From NCBI GenBank assembly GCA_023402395.1, contig JAEYGI010000045.1:13438-77437 (forward strand): 64,000 bases of DNA, given 5' to 3'. The DNA is from Bacillota bacterium. GTDB taxonomy: Bacteria; Bacillota; UBA4882; UBA8346. Below, piece after piece: positions 1 to 7,123 of the stretch. The notes below the pieces were generated by a model that was not told where the DNA came from, made no database searches, and was given only the letters and a program-made list of their open reading frames with translations. The first letter of the stretch is position 1, and each line of letters opens with the position of its first letter. A program made the translations under genes and the position numbers.

Positions 1-722
1 CCGTGGGCCGGCAGCATCTCGCCGTGAGTATAGATATTGATCCCCTGGCCCGCGGTCTGCTCCAGCAACTGCTTCAGGTCCAGCAGATCGTGGCCGGAGA
101 CGACGATGAACGGGCCGGGTTCAATATGGGTGGTTACCTTGGCCGGAACCGGATGGCCATAGGTCGACGTGTTGGCTTCATCCAGCAGCGCCATGCATTT
201 CAAATTGATCAGACCAAACTCCATCAACAGATCGAGCCAGCCTTCCACCGTATGATCCTCGCCTAAAGCCCGCATTCCCTGATAGAACCAGTTGGTCACG
301 GCCGGGTCTTCCTTGCCGAGCACATAAGCGTGCCAGGCGTAGGCGGCCATGCCGCGAATCCCCAGCAGCAGGGTGGAACGGAGTGAGACGATATCGGTGT
401 CGCCGTTCCAAAGCGTGGCAAGATCCAGATCATCGGCTCTGCCCAAAGCTGCTTTTTCCGCTTGAACCGCCGCCTTCAGCTCGTCGATCCGTCCCGGATC
501 GAAGTTGACATTGGTGATCGTGGCGAAAAGCGACTGCATCATCAGTTCATCCGCATGTTTGGTCGGAGTTTGGCCGGCCGCGGCGCGAGCCAGGCCGATC
601 AGGGCGCAGGTCAGTTCATCCTGCTTGCCGGCGACATCGGGCTTTTTGCCGCAGACGCCCGATACGGTACAGCCTTTGCCACCGGCGGTTTGCTCGCATT
701 GGAAACAGAACATGTTGGACAT
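1..722 (-). CDS. hcp: Hybrid cluster protein / hydroxylamine reductase (N-terminal part)
   Basis: Partial gene; the C-terminal part runs off the left edge. About 240 residues are visible. They begin MSNMFCFQCEQT and carry four N-terminal cysteines spaced C-x2-C-x8-C-x5-C (residues 6, 9, 18, 24), the pattern of the iron-sulfur cluster in the anaerobe-type (class I) hybrid cluster proteins. The stretch VSGHDLLDLKQLLEQ followed by INIYTHGEMLPAHG is typical of the family core. Hcp is a cytoplasmic iron-sulfur-oxygen protein linked to nitric oxide and hydroxylamine detoxification. A gene for a ferredoxin-like protein lies 24 bp upstream on the same strand, so the two are probably co-transcribed, and a Crp/Fnr regulator is divergent beyond it. 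The start ATG at 722 follows an AGGAGG-like site. Confidence 0.95.
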   Translation of the reverse strand, partial: MSNMFCFQCEQTAGGKGCTVSGVCGKKPDVAGKQDELTCALIGLARAAAGQTPTKHADELMMQSLFATITNVNFDPGRIDELKAAVQAEKAALGRADDLDLATLWNGDTDIVSLRSTLLLGIRGMAAYAWHAYVLGKEDPAVTNWFYQGMRALGEDHTVEGWLDLLMEFGLINLKCMALLDEANTSTYGHPVPAKVTTHIEPGPFIVVSGHDLLDLKQLLEQTAGQGINIYTHGEMLPAH

Positions 723-746
723 TGGGATAGCCTCCTTATAATTTGG

Positions 747-1469
747 TTAGTCTTCAATGACATTCCCGTCAATGCTGATGGTCACTACCTGCCAGGGGAT
801 CATTTTGCCGCTGGCCTGCAGAGCCCGTTTGACCGCATTCTCCAGCCCGCCGCAACAGGGCACTTCCATCCGGATCACGGTCACGCTTTTGATCTCGTTG
901 GCCTCCAGAATGGCGGTCAGCTTCTCGGCGTAATCCACGTCATCCAGTTTCGGGCAGCCGATTAGGGTCACCTTGTTGCGCATGAATTCCTGATGCAGGT
1001 CCGCATAGGCAAACGCGGTACAGTCGGCGGCCACCAGCAGGTGGGCGCCTTTAAAATACGGCGCGTTCACCGGAACCAGCTTGATCTGGCAGGGCCATTG
1101 CCGGAGTTGCGAGGCAGGTTTGGCCGCCGCCTGCACCGGGGTTTCGGCTGGAACCGGCGTCGTTTGCCGCGCCAGTGTCCGCGCCATGGTTCCCGGACAG
1201 CCGCCGCTCAGCGGCGGATGAACGTTTGGCGCGCCTTGCATGCGTTGCTGTACCGCTACTTCATCAAAGGCCGCCGCTTCCCGTTCCTCGATCCGGATGG
1301 CGTCCACCGGGCATTCCGGCAGACAGGCGCCCAGCCCGTCGCAGTATGATTCGGATATCAGTCTGGCCTTGCCGTCAATCAATTGCAGCGCGCCTTCGTG
1401 ACAGGCGGAGACGCATAAGCCGCAACCGTTGCATTTGGCCTCATCGATCGTGACAATCTTGCGTTTCAT
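747..1469 (-). CDS. Di-cluster 4Fe-4S ferredoxin-like protein, Hcp partner
   Basis: 240 residues. The N-terminal 60 residues hold two 4Fe-4S motifs: CNGCGLCVSACHEG around residues 13-26, then a second set CDGLGACLPECP near 43-54. The remaining 180 residues contain several more cysteines (CPGT, CTAF, GCPK, PCCGG). This architecture is common for proteins encoded beside hcp in anaerobes, where they are presumed to supply electrons to Hcp; that role is inference here. The ATG at 1469 follows AGGAGG with good spacing. It is the promoter-proximal gene of the probable two-gene operon with hcp. Confidence 0.85.
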   Translation of the reverse strand: MKRKIVTIDEAKCNGCGLCVSACHEGALQLIDGKARLISESYCDGLGACLPECPVDAIRIEEREAAAFDEVAVQQRMQGAPNVHPPLSGGCPGTMARTLARQTTPVPAETPVQAAAKPASQLRQWPCQIKLVPVNAPYFKGAHLLVAADCTAFAYADLHQEFMRNKVTLIGCPKLDDVDYAEKLTAILEANEIKSVTVIRMEVPCCGGLENAVKRALQASGKMIPWQVVTISIDGNVIED

Positions 1470-1517
1470 CGTTCATTCCTCCTTACGGTCTCCAAATGGT
1501 TTTCGAGCTTTTGGATG

Positions 1518-1538
1518 CCCTTGCCTTACGGCCAAGGG
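1518..1538. promoter_or_regulatory. Palindromic operator candidate for the Crp/Fnr regulator
   Basis: CCCTTG (1518-1523) and CAAGGG (1533-1538) form a 6-bp inverted repeat with a 9-nt centre, in the intergenic space between the divergent ferredoxin and Crp/Fnr genes. Its centre (1528) lies about 41 bp upstream of the start point predicted from a TATAAT at 1557-1562, the usual class II activator position for Crp/Fnr proteins. Binding by the adjacent regulator is inferred. Confidence 0.45.
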
Positions 1539-1556
1539 TTTTCACGACGCTTTTAG

Positions 1557-1567
1557 TATAATATAAT
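1557..1567 (+). promoter_or_regulatory. -10 elements upstream of the Crp/Fnr gene
   Basis: Two overlapping TATAAT hexamers (1557-1562 and 1562-1567) lie about 55 bp before the GTG start at 1620. No good -35 hexamer is present, which fits an activator-dependent promoter using the palindrome at 1518-1538. Confidence 0.45.
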
Positions 1568-1619
1568 GAGAAGGATAAATCGGTAGCCGAGGTTACCAAA
1601 AGTCAAGGAGGAACGTCCG

Positions 1620-2312
1620 GTGAACCAAGAATGGTTGCGGGTCTTATCGGAAACTCCGTTGTTTCGGGAGATTGCCGCCACTGAGCTCCCAAGCGTGATC
1701 GGATGCTTAAAGCCGGAGCTCCGCCACTATCAGAAAAGCGAGGCGCTGGCCATTGCCGGCGACCCGTTTGCTGGTGTGGGGGTGCTGCTGGCCGGCCAGG
1801 CTGAGATCGTCAAGGAGAACTCGGCCGGGAACCGCGTGATCATGGCGCTGCTGGCGCCAGGGGAACTTTTCGGCGAGATGGCGGCCTTCTCCGGTTTCAA
1901 TCAGTGGCCGGCGTCAGTGATCGCCCAGGAACGGTCCACCGCCTGTTTCTTCGCGCCGGGCCGGCTTGTGGGGACCTGTGAGCGGACTTGCGCCGGCCAT
2001 CACATTCTGGTCCTGAATATGCTCAGGATCATCTCCGAAAAGGCGCTGATGCTCAACAGAAAGATCGAGTATCTGACCATCCGGAGCCTGCGGGGGAAGA
2101 TCTGCGCTTTTCTGCTGGAACAATACCGCAAGGCGGGCGGACAAACCTTTATGCTGCCGATGAACCGGAACGAGCTGGCCGATTTCCTGAATGTCTCCCG
2201 GCCGTCGTTATCGCGGGAACTGGCCCGAATGCGAGATGAGGGGCTGATCGAGTTCCACCGGGCCTCGATCCGGATCCGGGAGGTCGACCAAGTGCGGAGG
2301 ATGGTGGACTAA
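1620..2312 (+). CDS. Crp/Fnr-family transcription regulator (HcpR-like by context)
   Basis: 230 residues. The N-terminal cyclic-nucleotide-binding-like beta-barrel (about 15-130) includes GVGVLLAGQAEIVKE and LLAPGELFGEMAAFSG. A dimer helix follows, then a C-terminal winged helix (about 155-225) with the recognition region NELADFLNVSRPSLSRELARMRDEGLI. No FNR-type N-terminal cysteine cluster is seen, so it is probably not an iron-sulfur oxygen sensor of the FNR kind. It is divergent from the ferredoxin-hcp pair, the arrangement of HcpR-type nitrosative-stress regulators, which is why that role is suggested. The GTG start at 1620 follows AAGGAGG. The gene ends just before the 21-bp palindromic array. 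Confidence 0.85.
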   Translation: MNQEWLRVLSETPLFREIAATELPSVIGCLKPELRHYQKSEALAIAGDPFAGVGVLLAGQAEIVKENSAGNRVIMALLAPGELFGEMAAFSGFNQWPASVIAQERSTACFFAPGRLVGTCERTCAGHHILVLNMLRIISEKALMLNRKIEYLTIRSLRGKICAFLLEQYRKAGGQTFMLPMNRNELADFLNVSRPSLSRELARMRDEGLIEFHRASIRIREVDQVRRMVD

Positions 2313-2392
2313 AACCGGAATGGTTCTTTTGTGACGTCAGGAAGCCGGTTCGATGATCCCGTTGTGAATGCCGAAAAAGCGCGGCGCCTGAT

Positions 2393-2644
2393 GCCGCAGT
2401 TCCGGCATTAGGTGCCGCCTTAACGGCAATGGATGCCGCAGTTGCGGCAACGGGCGCCGCTGCTTCGGCAATGAATGCCGTAGTTCCGGCGTTTAATGCC
2501 GCAGTTCCGGCATTAGGTGCCGCCTTAACGGCAATGGACGCCGCAGTTGCGGCAACGAGTGCCGTTGCTTCGGCAATGAATGCCGTAGTTGCAGCGTTTA
2601 ATGCCGCAGTTCCGGCATTAGGTGCCGCCTTAACGGCAATGGAT
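2393..2644. repeat. Array of twelve 21-bp palindromic units with a 105-bp higher-order period
   Basis: Twelve contiguous 21-bp units, each of the form GCCG-N6-CGGC (14 nt, palindromic ends) plus a 7-nt spacer such as ATTAGGT, AATGGAT or GTTTAAT. One unit has a degenerate right arm (CAGC at 2592-2595). The units recur in fixed order with a five-unit period: 2393-2497 is block A, 2498-2602 is block B, and 2603-2644 is the first two units of a third block. A partial thirteenth unit starts at 2645, and a degenerate one may precede 2393. Units differ mainly inside the loop (CAGTTC, CCTTAA, CAGTTG, CTGCTT, TAGTTC). Because 21 is divisible by 3, a frame here reads as an alanine-rich repeat peptide, but no ribosome binding site or start supports translation. 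Its role is unknown. Confidence 0.9.
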
Positions 2645-2849
2645 GCCGTGGGATTGGAACGATGCCATAGTAACCTTTATTCGATCAGTCCAGTTATTTT
2701 TAGGCCCTATGCCAAATCCTCCTTATATCTTCCGGACTTTTTTGTAACAAAATCGTAACTTGGTTTACTAGAAATCCCTGGAACCGAATTTCCAATAATT
2801 CGTCTTAAGGCTATAATTGCCATTTCACCGAATATTGAAGGGCTCTTTC

Positions 2850-5339
2850 ATGCTGATTCTGATCAAATTCATTCTTCGTAACATTCGTGAGCAGAAATTC
2901 CGGACTTTCCTTATTCTGTTCTCGATCACCCTGTCTTCCGCCTTGTTCTTCGCCTCGATCGCCCTGTCGGGAACGCTGGAGCACGCCTTCCTGGAGCGGG
3001 TCAAGAAGTATGTAGGAACCGCCGAGATCATCATCCACGGAGGGCCAAAGTCGCCGACCGGGCTCTTCACTTTGGCGCCGGCCCGCAAATATGCGGACCG
3101 GTTAGAGTATGCGGTGGGTTCGCTTGAGATGCGGGCGACCTATAAGAACCTCCGGGAATCGTTGAATTTTGATCTTCGAGGGTTTGACCTGGACGAGCTG
3201 GAACAGCTGAGCCCTTTTCTCCTGGCGCGGCAATCCAGCCTCCGTCCGTTCACTGGAAACAAGATCGTGCTCAGCCGGAAGACGGCGGAACAGTTGAAGC
3301 TGGACGTGGGCGACAATATTGAACTGAAGCTGCGGGAGGGACGCCACCGGTTCCGGATCGTCGGGATCGCCGAAAGCTCAGGCATCTTTCAAGAGGACGG
3401 CCGGTCCAATACGGCGCTGGTTCCTGCGGACACCCTGGCGCGGCTGTTTGAAGCTCCGGGCCGGGTTACGATGGCCTTTATCAAATTGAAGGATCCGGCG
3501 CGGATCGAGGCGATGATTCAGATCCTCTCCCGGGAATACCGGCGCTACATCGTCCGCGAACCCTTCTCCAAAGCGGAGCTTAGGCGTTATACCGAGTCGG
3601 TGACCACGCCGTTTTTGATCATGGTGGTGCTGGTCCTGTTTATGAGCGTCTTTATTATCTACTCTTCCTTTAAGGTGATCACTAGAGAACGGCTGCCGGT
3701 GATCGGGACCTTCCGGAGCATCGGGGCCAGCCGAAGGATCACGGACTTGATCATGTTCGCCGAGAGCATCCTCTATGGCTGTCTGGGCGGAGCCTTCGGC
3801 TGTCTGTTGGGGGTCGGCATTCTGCAAGTCATGTCGGCATTGATGACGCCCGAAAGCCTTTCCCAGGTCGGACAGAAGAGCCAGTTCGGCCCGGGACACC
3901 TGCTGGCCGCGTTCGGCCTGGCGGTACTGCTCCCCGCGCTCAGCTCAGCTTGGCCGATCATCAAGATCGCCAAATTGCCGGTGAAAGAGATCATCCTCAA
4001 TGCAATGGAGCGGCCGCTTTCCAAGAAAAGGTTCCGGTGGATGGCGGGCCTCCTCTGTCTGGGGCTGGCGGCGGGAGCGCCGTTTCTGGCCCCCAAAGCC
4101 TGGGCGCTCCCCATCGATATCCTGTGCATGCTGCTGACTGTGGCTGCCGCGGTACTGCTCATCCCCTATCTGACCGCCGGCTTCTTAAAACTGTTGGAAC
4201 AGATTTACTCGGTGCTCCTGGGGAACGAAGGGGTTCTGGCCGCCAAAAACCTGCGCGAAAATAAGAGCATCCTCAATAATATCTCCCTGCTGACCATCGG
4301 CATCTCCAGCCTGTTGATGATCAACACGGTCAGCTTCAGCGTAATTAAGGAAGTGGTCAATTTCTTCAAGGACGGGGAGTTCGCGATCTGGATGGAATAC
4401 TATCAGGCCGACCGGAGATTTGAGGCGGTGTTGCGCGGAGTGAAAGGAGTCAGCGGTGTCTACGGGGTTTATGAGGTCGACCGGGTTGACATTGACGGGA
4501 CCAAGGAGCGGATCAATCTGATCCACGGGATCCATCCCCACCGCCACCAGGAGTTCTGGAACGTGAACCTAGGCGGGGAGCGTCGGGCGGATCTGAAAGA
4601 ATTGGATCAAGGGCGGAACCTGCTTCTCTCGGCCATTCTCCGGGATAAACTGGGGGTAAAGGCCGGCGACCGCTTGCCGCTGAAGCTGGCCCGGGGCAGG
4701 CGGGTCTACCGGGTGATCGGTTTCTTCGATTCACTGATGTGGAACGGCAGTTACGCGCTGGCTTCCGCCAGGTTTCTGAAGTTGGACGCTGGTCTTCAGT
4801 ACTACGGCGATGTCTTTGTTAAGACCGCTGAAGATCCCACAACCGTGGCGGAACGGATCCAAAAAAAATTTCAGCGCAACCGGCCCTGGGTCCAGACGAT
4901 GAGGCAGATCACCCAAGACGAGCTGAACTCGATCGGGAAAATGTTCCTGCTACTGCAGGGCTTTTCAGTCATGACGATGATTATTGGAATCTTTGGCGTC
5001 TTCAACAACCTGATCATCAGTTTTTTAGAACGCCGGCGTTCCCTGGCGATGATGCGTTCGGTGGGAATGAGCAAAGGGCAGACCGTCAAGATGATCCTGA
5101 TCGAGTCGGTTACCGGAGGGATCATCGGTGGCAGCGTCGGAATTCTCACCGGGACGGCGCTGATCGAGTTGATTCCCTTTCTGATGCGGGCCATCAATCA
5201 AGCGGTTCCGGTGCATTATTCGCTGCGCGAGTATCTGATCGCTTTCGGGGCCGGGGTCGTCATTACGGTCCTCGCCTCGATCAGCCCGGCGCTGAACTCC
5301 TCCAAGCTGAACATCATTGAAGCGATTAAATACGAATAA
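2850..5339 (+). CDS. ABC transporter permease, FtsX/MacB-type, two-domain
   Basis: 829 residues from the ATG at 2850 (MLILIKFILRNIREQKFRT); an upstream in-frame ATG at 2817 has no better site. It opens with a membrane segment, then a roughly 220-residue extracytoplasmic region, three further membrane segments with the FtsX signature (RLPVIGTFRSIGASRR), a second transmembrane/extracytoplasmic block (ENKSILNNISLLTIGISS) and a C-terminal FtsX block (RRRSLAMMRSVGMSKGQ). This duplicated layout is that of the large MacB/LolC-like permeases that move lipids, peptides or lipoproteins. It is the first gene of an exporter operon; the ATPase follows 18 bp later. The substrate is not deducible. Confidence 0.88.
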   Translation: MLILIKFILRNIREQKFRTFLILFSITLSSALFFASIALSGTLEHAFLERVKKYVGTAEIIIHGGPKSPTGLFTLAPARKYADRLEYAVGSLEMRATYKNLRESLNFDLRGFDLDELEQLSPFLLARQSSLRPFTGNKIVLSRKTAEQLKLDVGDNIELKLREGRHRFRIVGIAESSGIFQEDGRSNTALVPADTLARLFEAPGRVTMAFIKLKDPARIEAMIQILSREYRRYIVREPFSKAELRRYTESVTTPFLIMVVLVLFMSVFIIYSSFKVITRERLPVIGTFRSIGASRRITDLIMFAESILYGCLGGAFGCLLGVGILQVMSALMTPESLSQVGQKSQFGPGHLLAAFGLAVLLPALSSAWPIIKIAKLPVKEIILNAMERPLSKKRFRWMAGLLCLGLAAGAPFLAPKAWALPIDILCMLLTVAAAVLLIPYLTAGFLKLLEQIYSVLLGNEGVLAAKNLRENKSILNNISLLTIGISSLLMINTVSFSVIKEVVNFFKDGEFAIWMEYYQADRRFEAVLRGVKGVSGVYGVYEVDRVDIDGTKERINLIHGIHPHRHQEFWNVNLGGERRADLKELDQGRNLLLSAILRDKLGVKAGDRLPLKLARGRRVYRVIGFFDSLMWNGSYALASARFLKLDAGLQYYGDVFVKTAEDPTTVAERIQKKFQRNRPWVQTMRQITQDELNSIGKMFLLLQGFSVMTMIIGIFGVFNNLIISFLERRRSLAMMRSVGMSKGQTVKMILIESVTGGIIGGSVGILTGTALIELIPFLMRAINQAVPVHYSLREYLIAFGAGVVITVLASISPALNSSKLNIIEAIKYE

Positions 5340-5357
5340 AGGTAGAGGGTAACCAAG

Positions 5358-6059
5358 ATGGCAAGACCGGTGGTAGAAGCGGTGGACCTGTGCAAAACGT
5401 TCAAACTGGGAGCAATCGAGGTGGAGGTCTTGAAGGAGATTCAGCTCACCGTCTGGCCCGGTGAGTTTGTCTCAATCATGGGACCCTCGGGGTCCGGTAA
5501 GAGCACGTTGCTATATCTGATCGGAGGGTTGGATAAACCGACCTCCGGGAGTATCCGGGTCAAGGGCCAGGAACTGGCCGCCATGAAAGACCGGGAAGAG
5601 AGCATCTTGCGCCGCCGGGAACTCGGCTTCGTCTTTCAGTTTTATAATCTGGTTCCAAACTTAACGGTGGAAGAGAACGTCTTGCTCCCGTTGCTGCTCG
5701 ACGGCAAACGGATCAAGGCGGAACAAGGAAGGTTAAACCGGGCCCTCGAGAGCGTAGGTTTGAGTGACCGGCGCCATCATACGCCCAGGGAGCTCTCGGG
5801 CGGACAGCAGCAGCGGGTGGCCATTGCCCGCGCTTTGATCAACGAACCCGATATTATCCTGGCCGATGAGCCCATCGGCAATCTGGACAGCGCCACCGGG
5901 ACTGAGATCATGAAGCTCTTAAAACAGATCAACCGGGAGCACGGGAAGACCATTATCCAGGTCACGCACTCCCAAGAGGCGGCGGCTTATGGCGACCGGA
6001 TCATCCAGGTCAGAGACGGAAAGGTGTGGGAAGCAGATGCGCAGCACTCGGGCGTTTAA
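5358..6059 (+). CDS. ABC transporter ATP-binding protein, MacB/LolD-type
   Basis: 233 residues with a complete ATPase set: Walker A GPSGSGKST near residue 43, Q-loop FQFYNLVPNLTVEENV, signature LSGGQQQRVAIARAL, Walker B IILADEP and the H-loop in VTHSQEAAAYGDRI. The sequence closely follows the LolD/MacB subfamily that pairs with FtsX-type permeases. It lies between the permease and an overlapping adaptor gene, giving the usual permease-ATPase-adaptor exporter in an unusual gene order. The ATG at 5358 follows GTAGAGGGTAACC. Confidence 0.95.
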   Translation: MARPVVEAVDLCKTFKLGAIEVEVLKEIQLTVWPGEFVSIMGPSGSGKSTLLYLIGGLDKPTSGSIRVKGQELAAMKDREESILRRRELGFVFQFYNLVPNLTVEENVLLPLLLDGKRIKAEQGRLNRALESVGLSDRRHHTPRELSGGQQQRVAIARALINEPDIILADEPIGNLDSATGTEIMKLLKQINREHGKTIIQVTHSQEAAAYGDRIIQVRDGKVWEADAQHSGV

Positions 6060-7014
6060 GTTACTGGCGGCCATTTTGATCATTGTTTTGACGTTAGCCA
6101 GCTCCGGCTGCAACCGCCAAAAAGTAAAAAAGGCGGCGGCGGTTAAGCCCAAAGCAGCGGTTAATCAAGGAGTGGAAGCTTTCGGCCTGGTGAAGGCGAG
6201 AGAGCATAAGGATATCAATCTCGATTTTCCGGCCCAGATCCTCAAAGTCCCGGTCAAAGACGGCCAGAACGTAAAACTTGGCGAACCTTTGATCTATTTA
6301 AATATCAACGATTTCAAGGCGATGATCGGCAGCAAGGAGAATGAGCTGAATCAAGCCCGCTATGAATTGCTCCGGCTCAAAAAGCGCTTGAAGGATTCCG
6401 AAGAGACCTACCTGAAGTTCCGGGGGCAGTTGGCTGATAAAGAGTCGCTGTTTCAAAAGGAGTTGATCTCCCGGCAAGAAGTGGATGACTTTAAAGACGT
6501 GGTGAAAGAGAAAGAAAAGGAGATCACCGACATTCAGCTCTCTTTGGCTCAAAATTCCGGAATCACCGGAATCGAGGTGCAGGCGGAGAAGGTGAGGGTG
6601 TTGGAGTATGACCTGACGCGAATGAGGAACAAACTGAATCAGAGCTTTCTCCAAGGGAACATCATTATCTCGGACTATGCCAATGCCGTGGTCTACGAGA
6701 TCAACTGCGCGGCCGGGTATTCGGTGGGGGTCGAGGAGAAACAGGAGAAACTGCTAAGCATCATGGACTTGGACAGCCTATACGTCTCCGCCGACGTGGC
6801 CGAGGAGTTCATTAAGGATGTCCGGATCGGCGCCGCGGTCACGATCATTCCGGTGGCTGACAATTCCCGCAAATATCAGGGGAAAGTGATCCGGATCTCG
6901 GATATGGCGGTTAAGCAGAACGGAGAAACCAATGTTCCAGTGGAGATCAGCATTGTCAAGCCGGACCGTTTCTTGCGTCCTAACTTCAATGTGGATGTGG
7001 AGATCGCCAAATAA
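6037..7014 (+). CDS. Membrane-fusion (HlyD/MacA-like) adaptor lipoprotein
   Basis: 325 residues from the ATG at 6037, which overlaps the ATPase gene by 23 bp. The first 25 residues are a lipoprotein signal peptide ending LASSGC, so the mature protein is probably lipid-anchored. A beta-barrel/lipoyl half follows (VFGLV-like VEAFGLVKAREHKDINLDF, ILKVPVKDGQNVKLGEPL), then a long charged coiled coil (about 85-195) and the second barrel half (IIISDYANAVVYEINCAAGYSV). This is the architecture of MacA-type periplasmic adaptors. In an organism without an obvious outer membrane such proteins assist export through the wall. It completes the three-gene exporter. Confidence 0.85.
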   Translation: MRSTRAFKLLAAILIIVLTLASSGCNRQKVKKAAAVKPKAAVNQGVEAFGLVKAREHKDINLDFPAQILKVPVKDGQNVKLGEPLIYLNINDFKAMIGSKENELNQARYELLRLKKRLKDSEETYLKFRGQLADKESLFQKELISRQEVDDFKDVVKEKEKEITDIQLSLAQNSGITGIEVQAEKVRVLEYDLTRMRNKLNQSFLQGNIIISDYANAVVYEINCAAGYSVGVEEKQEKLLSIMDLDSLYVSADVAEEFIKDVRIGAAVTIIPVADNSRKYQGKVIRISDMAVKQNGETNVPVEISIVKPDRFLRPNFNVDVEIAK

Positions 7015-7063
7015 CGCTATCCGGGTCATTGGGGCACCAATACGGACCTGGCTGGAAAAAGCA

Positions 7064-7096
7064 AGGAGTACCGGGATATCCGGTACTCCTCGTTTT
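7064..7096. terminator. Bidirectional terminator between the convergent adaptor and pectate lyase genes
   Basis: AGGAGTACCGG (7064-7074) pairs with CCGGTACTCCT (7080-7090). On the plus strand it is followed by CGTTTTATTG and on the minus strand by a run of T (complement of AAAAA at 7056-7060). Confidence 0.85.
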
Positions 7097-7123
7097 ATTG
7101 CCTTTTGGTAACCGGGGTTGGAA

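Noticed and set aside
2429..2758. Alanine-rich 109-codon frame across the 21-bp repeat array
   Set aside because: A 21-bp period always gives a periodic peptide in some frame. There is no ribosome binding site, and selection visible in the array is on palindromes, not on codons.
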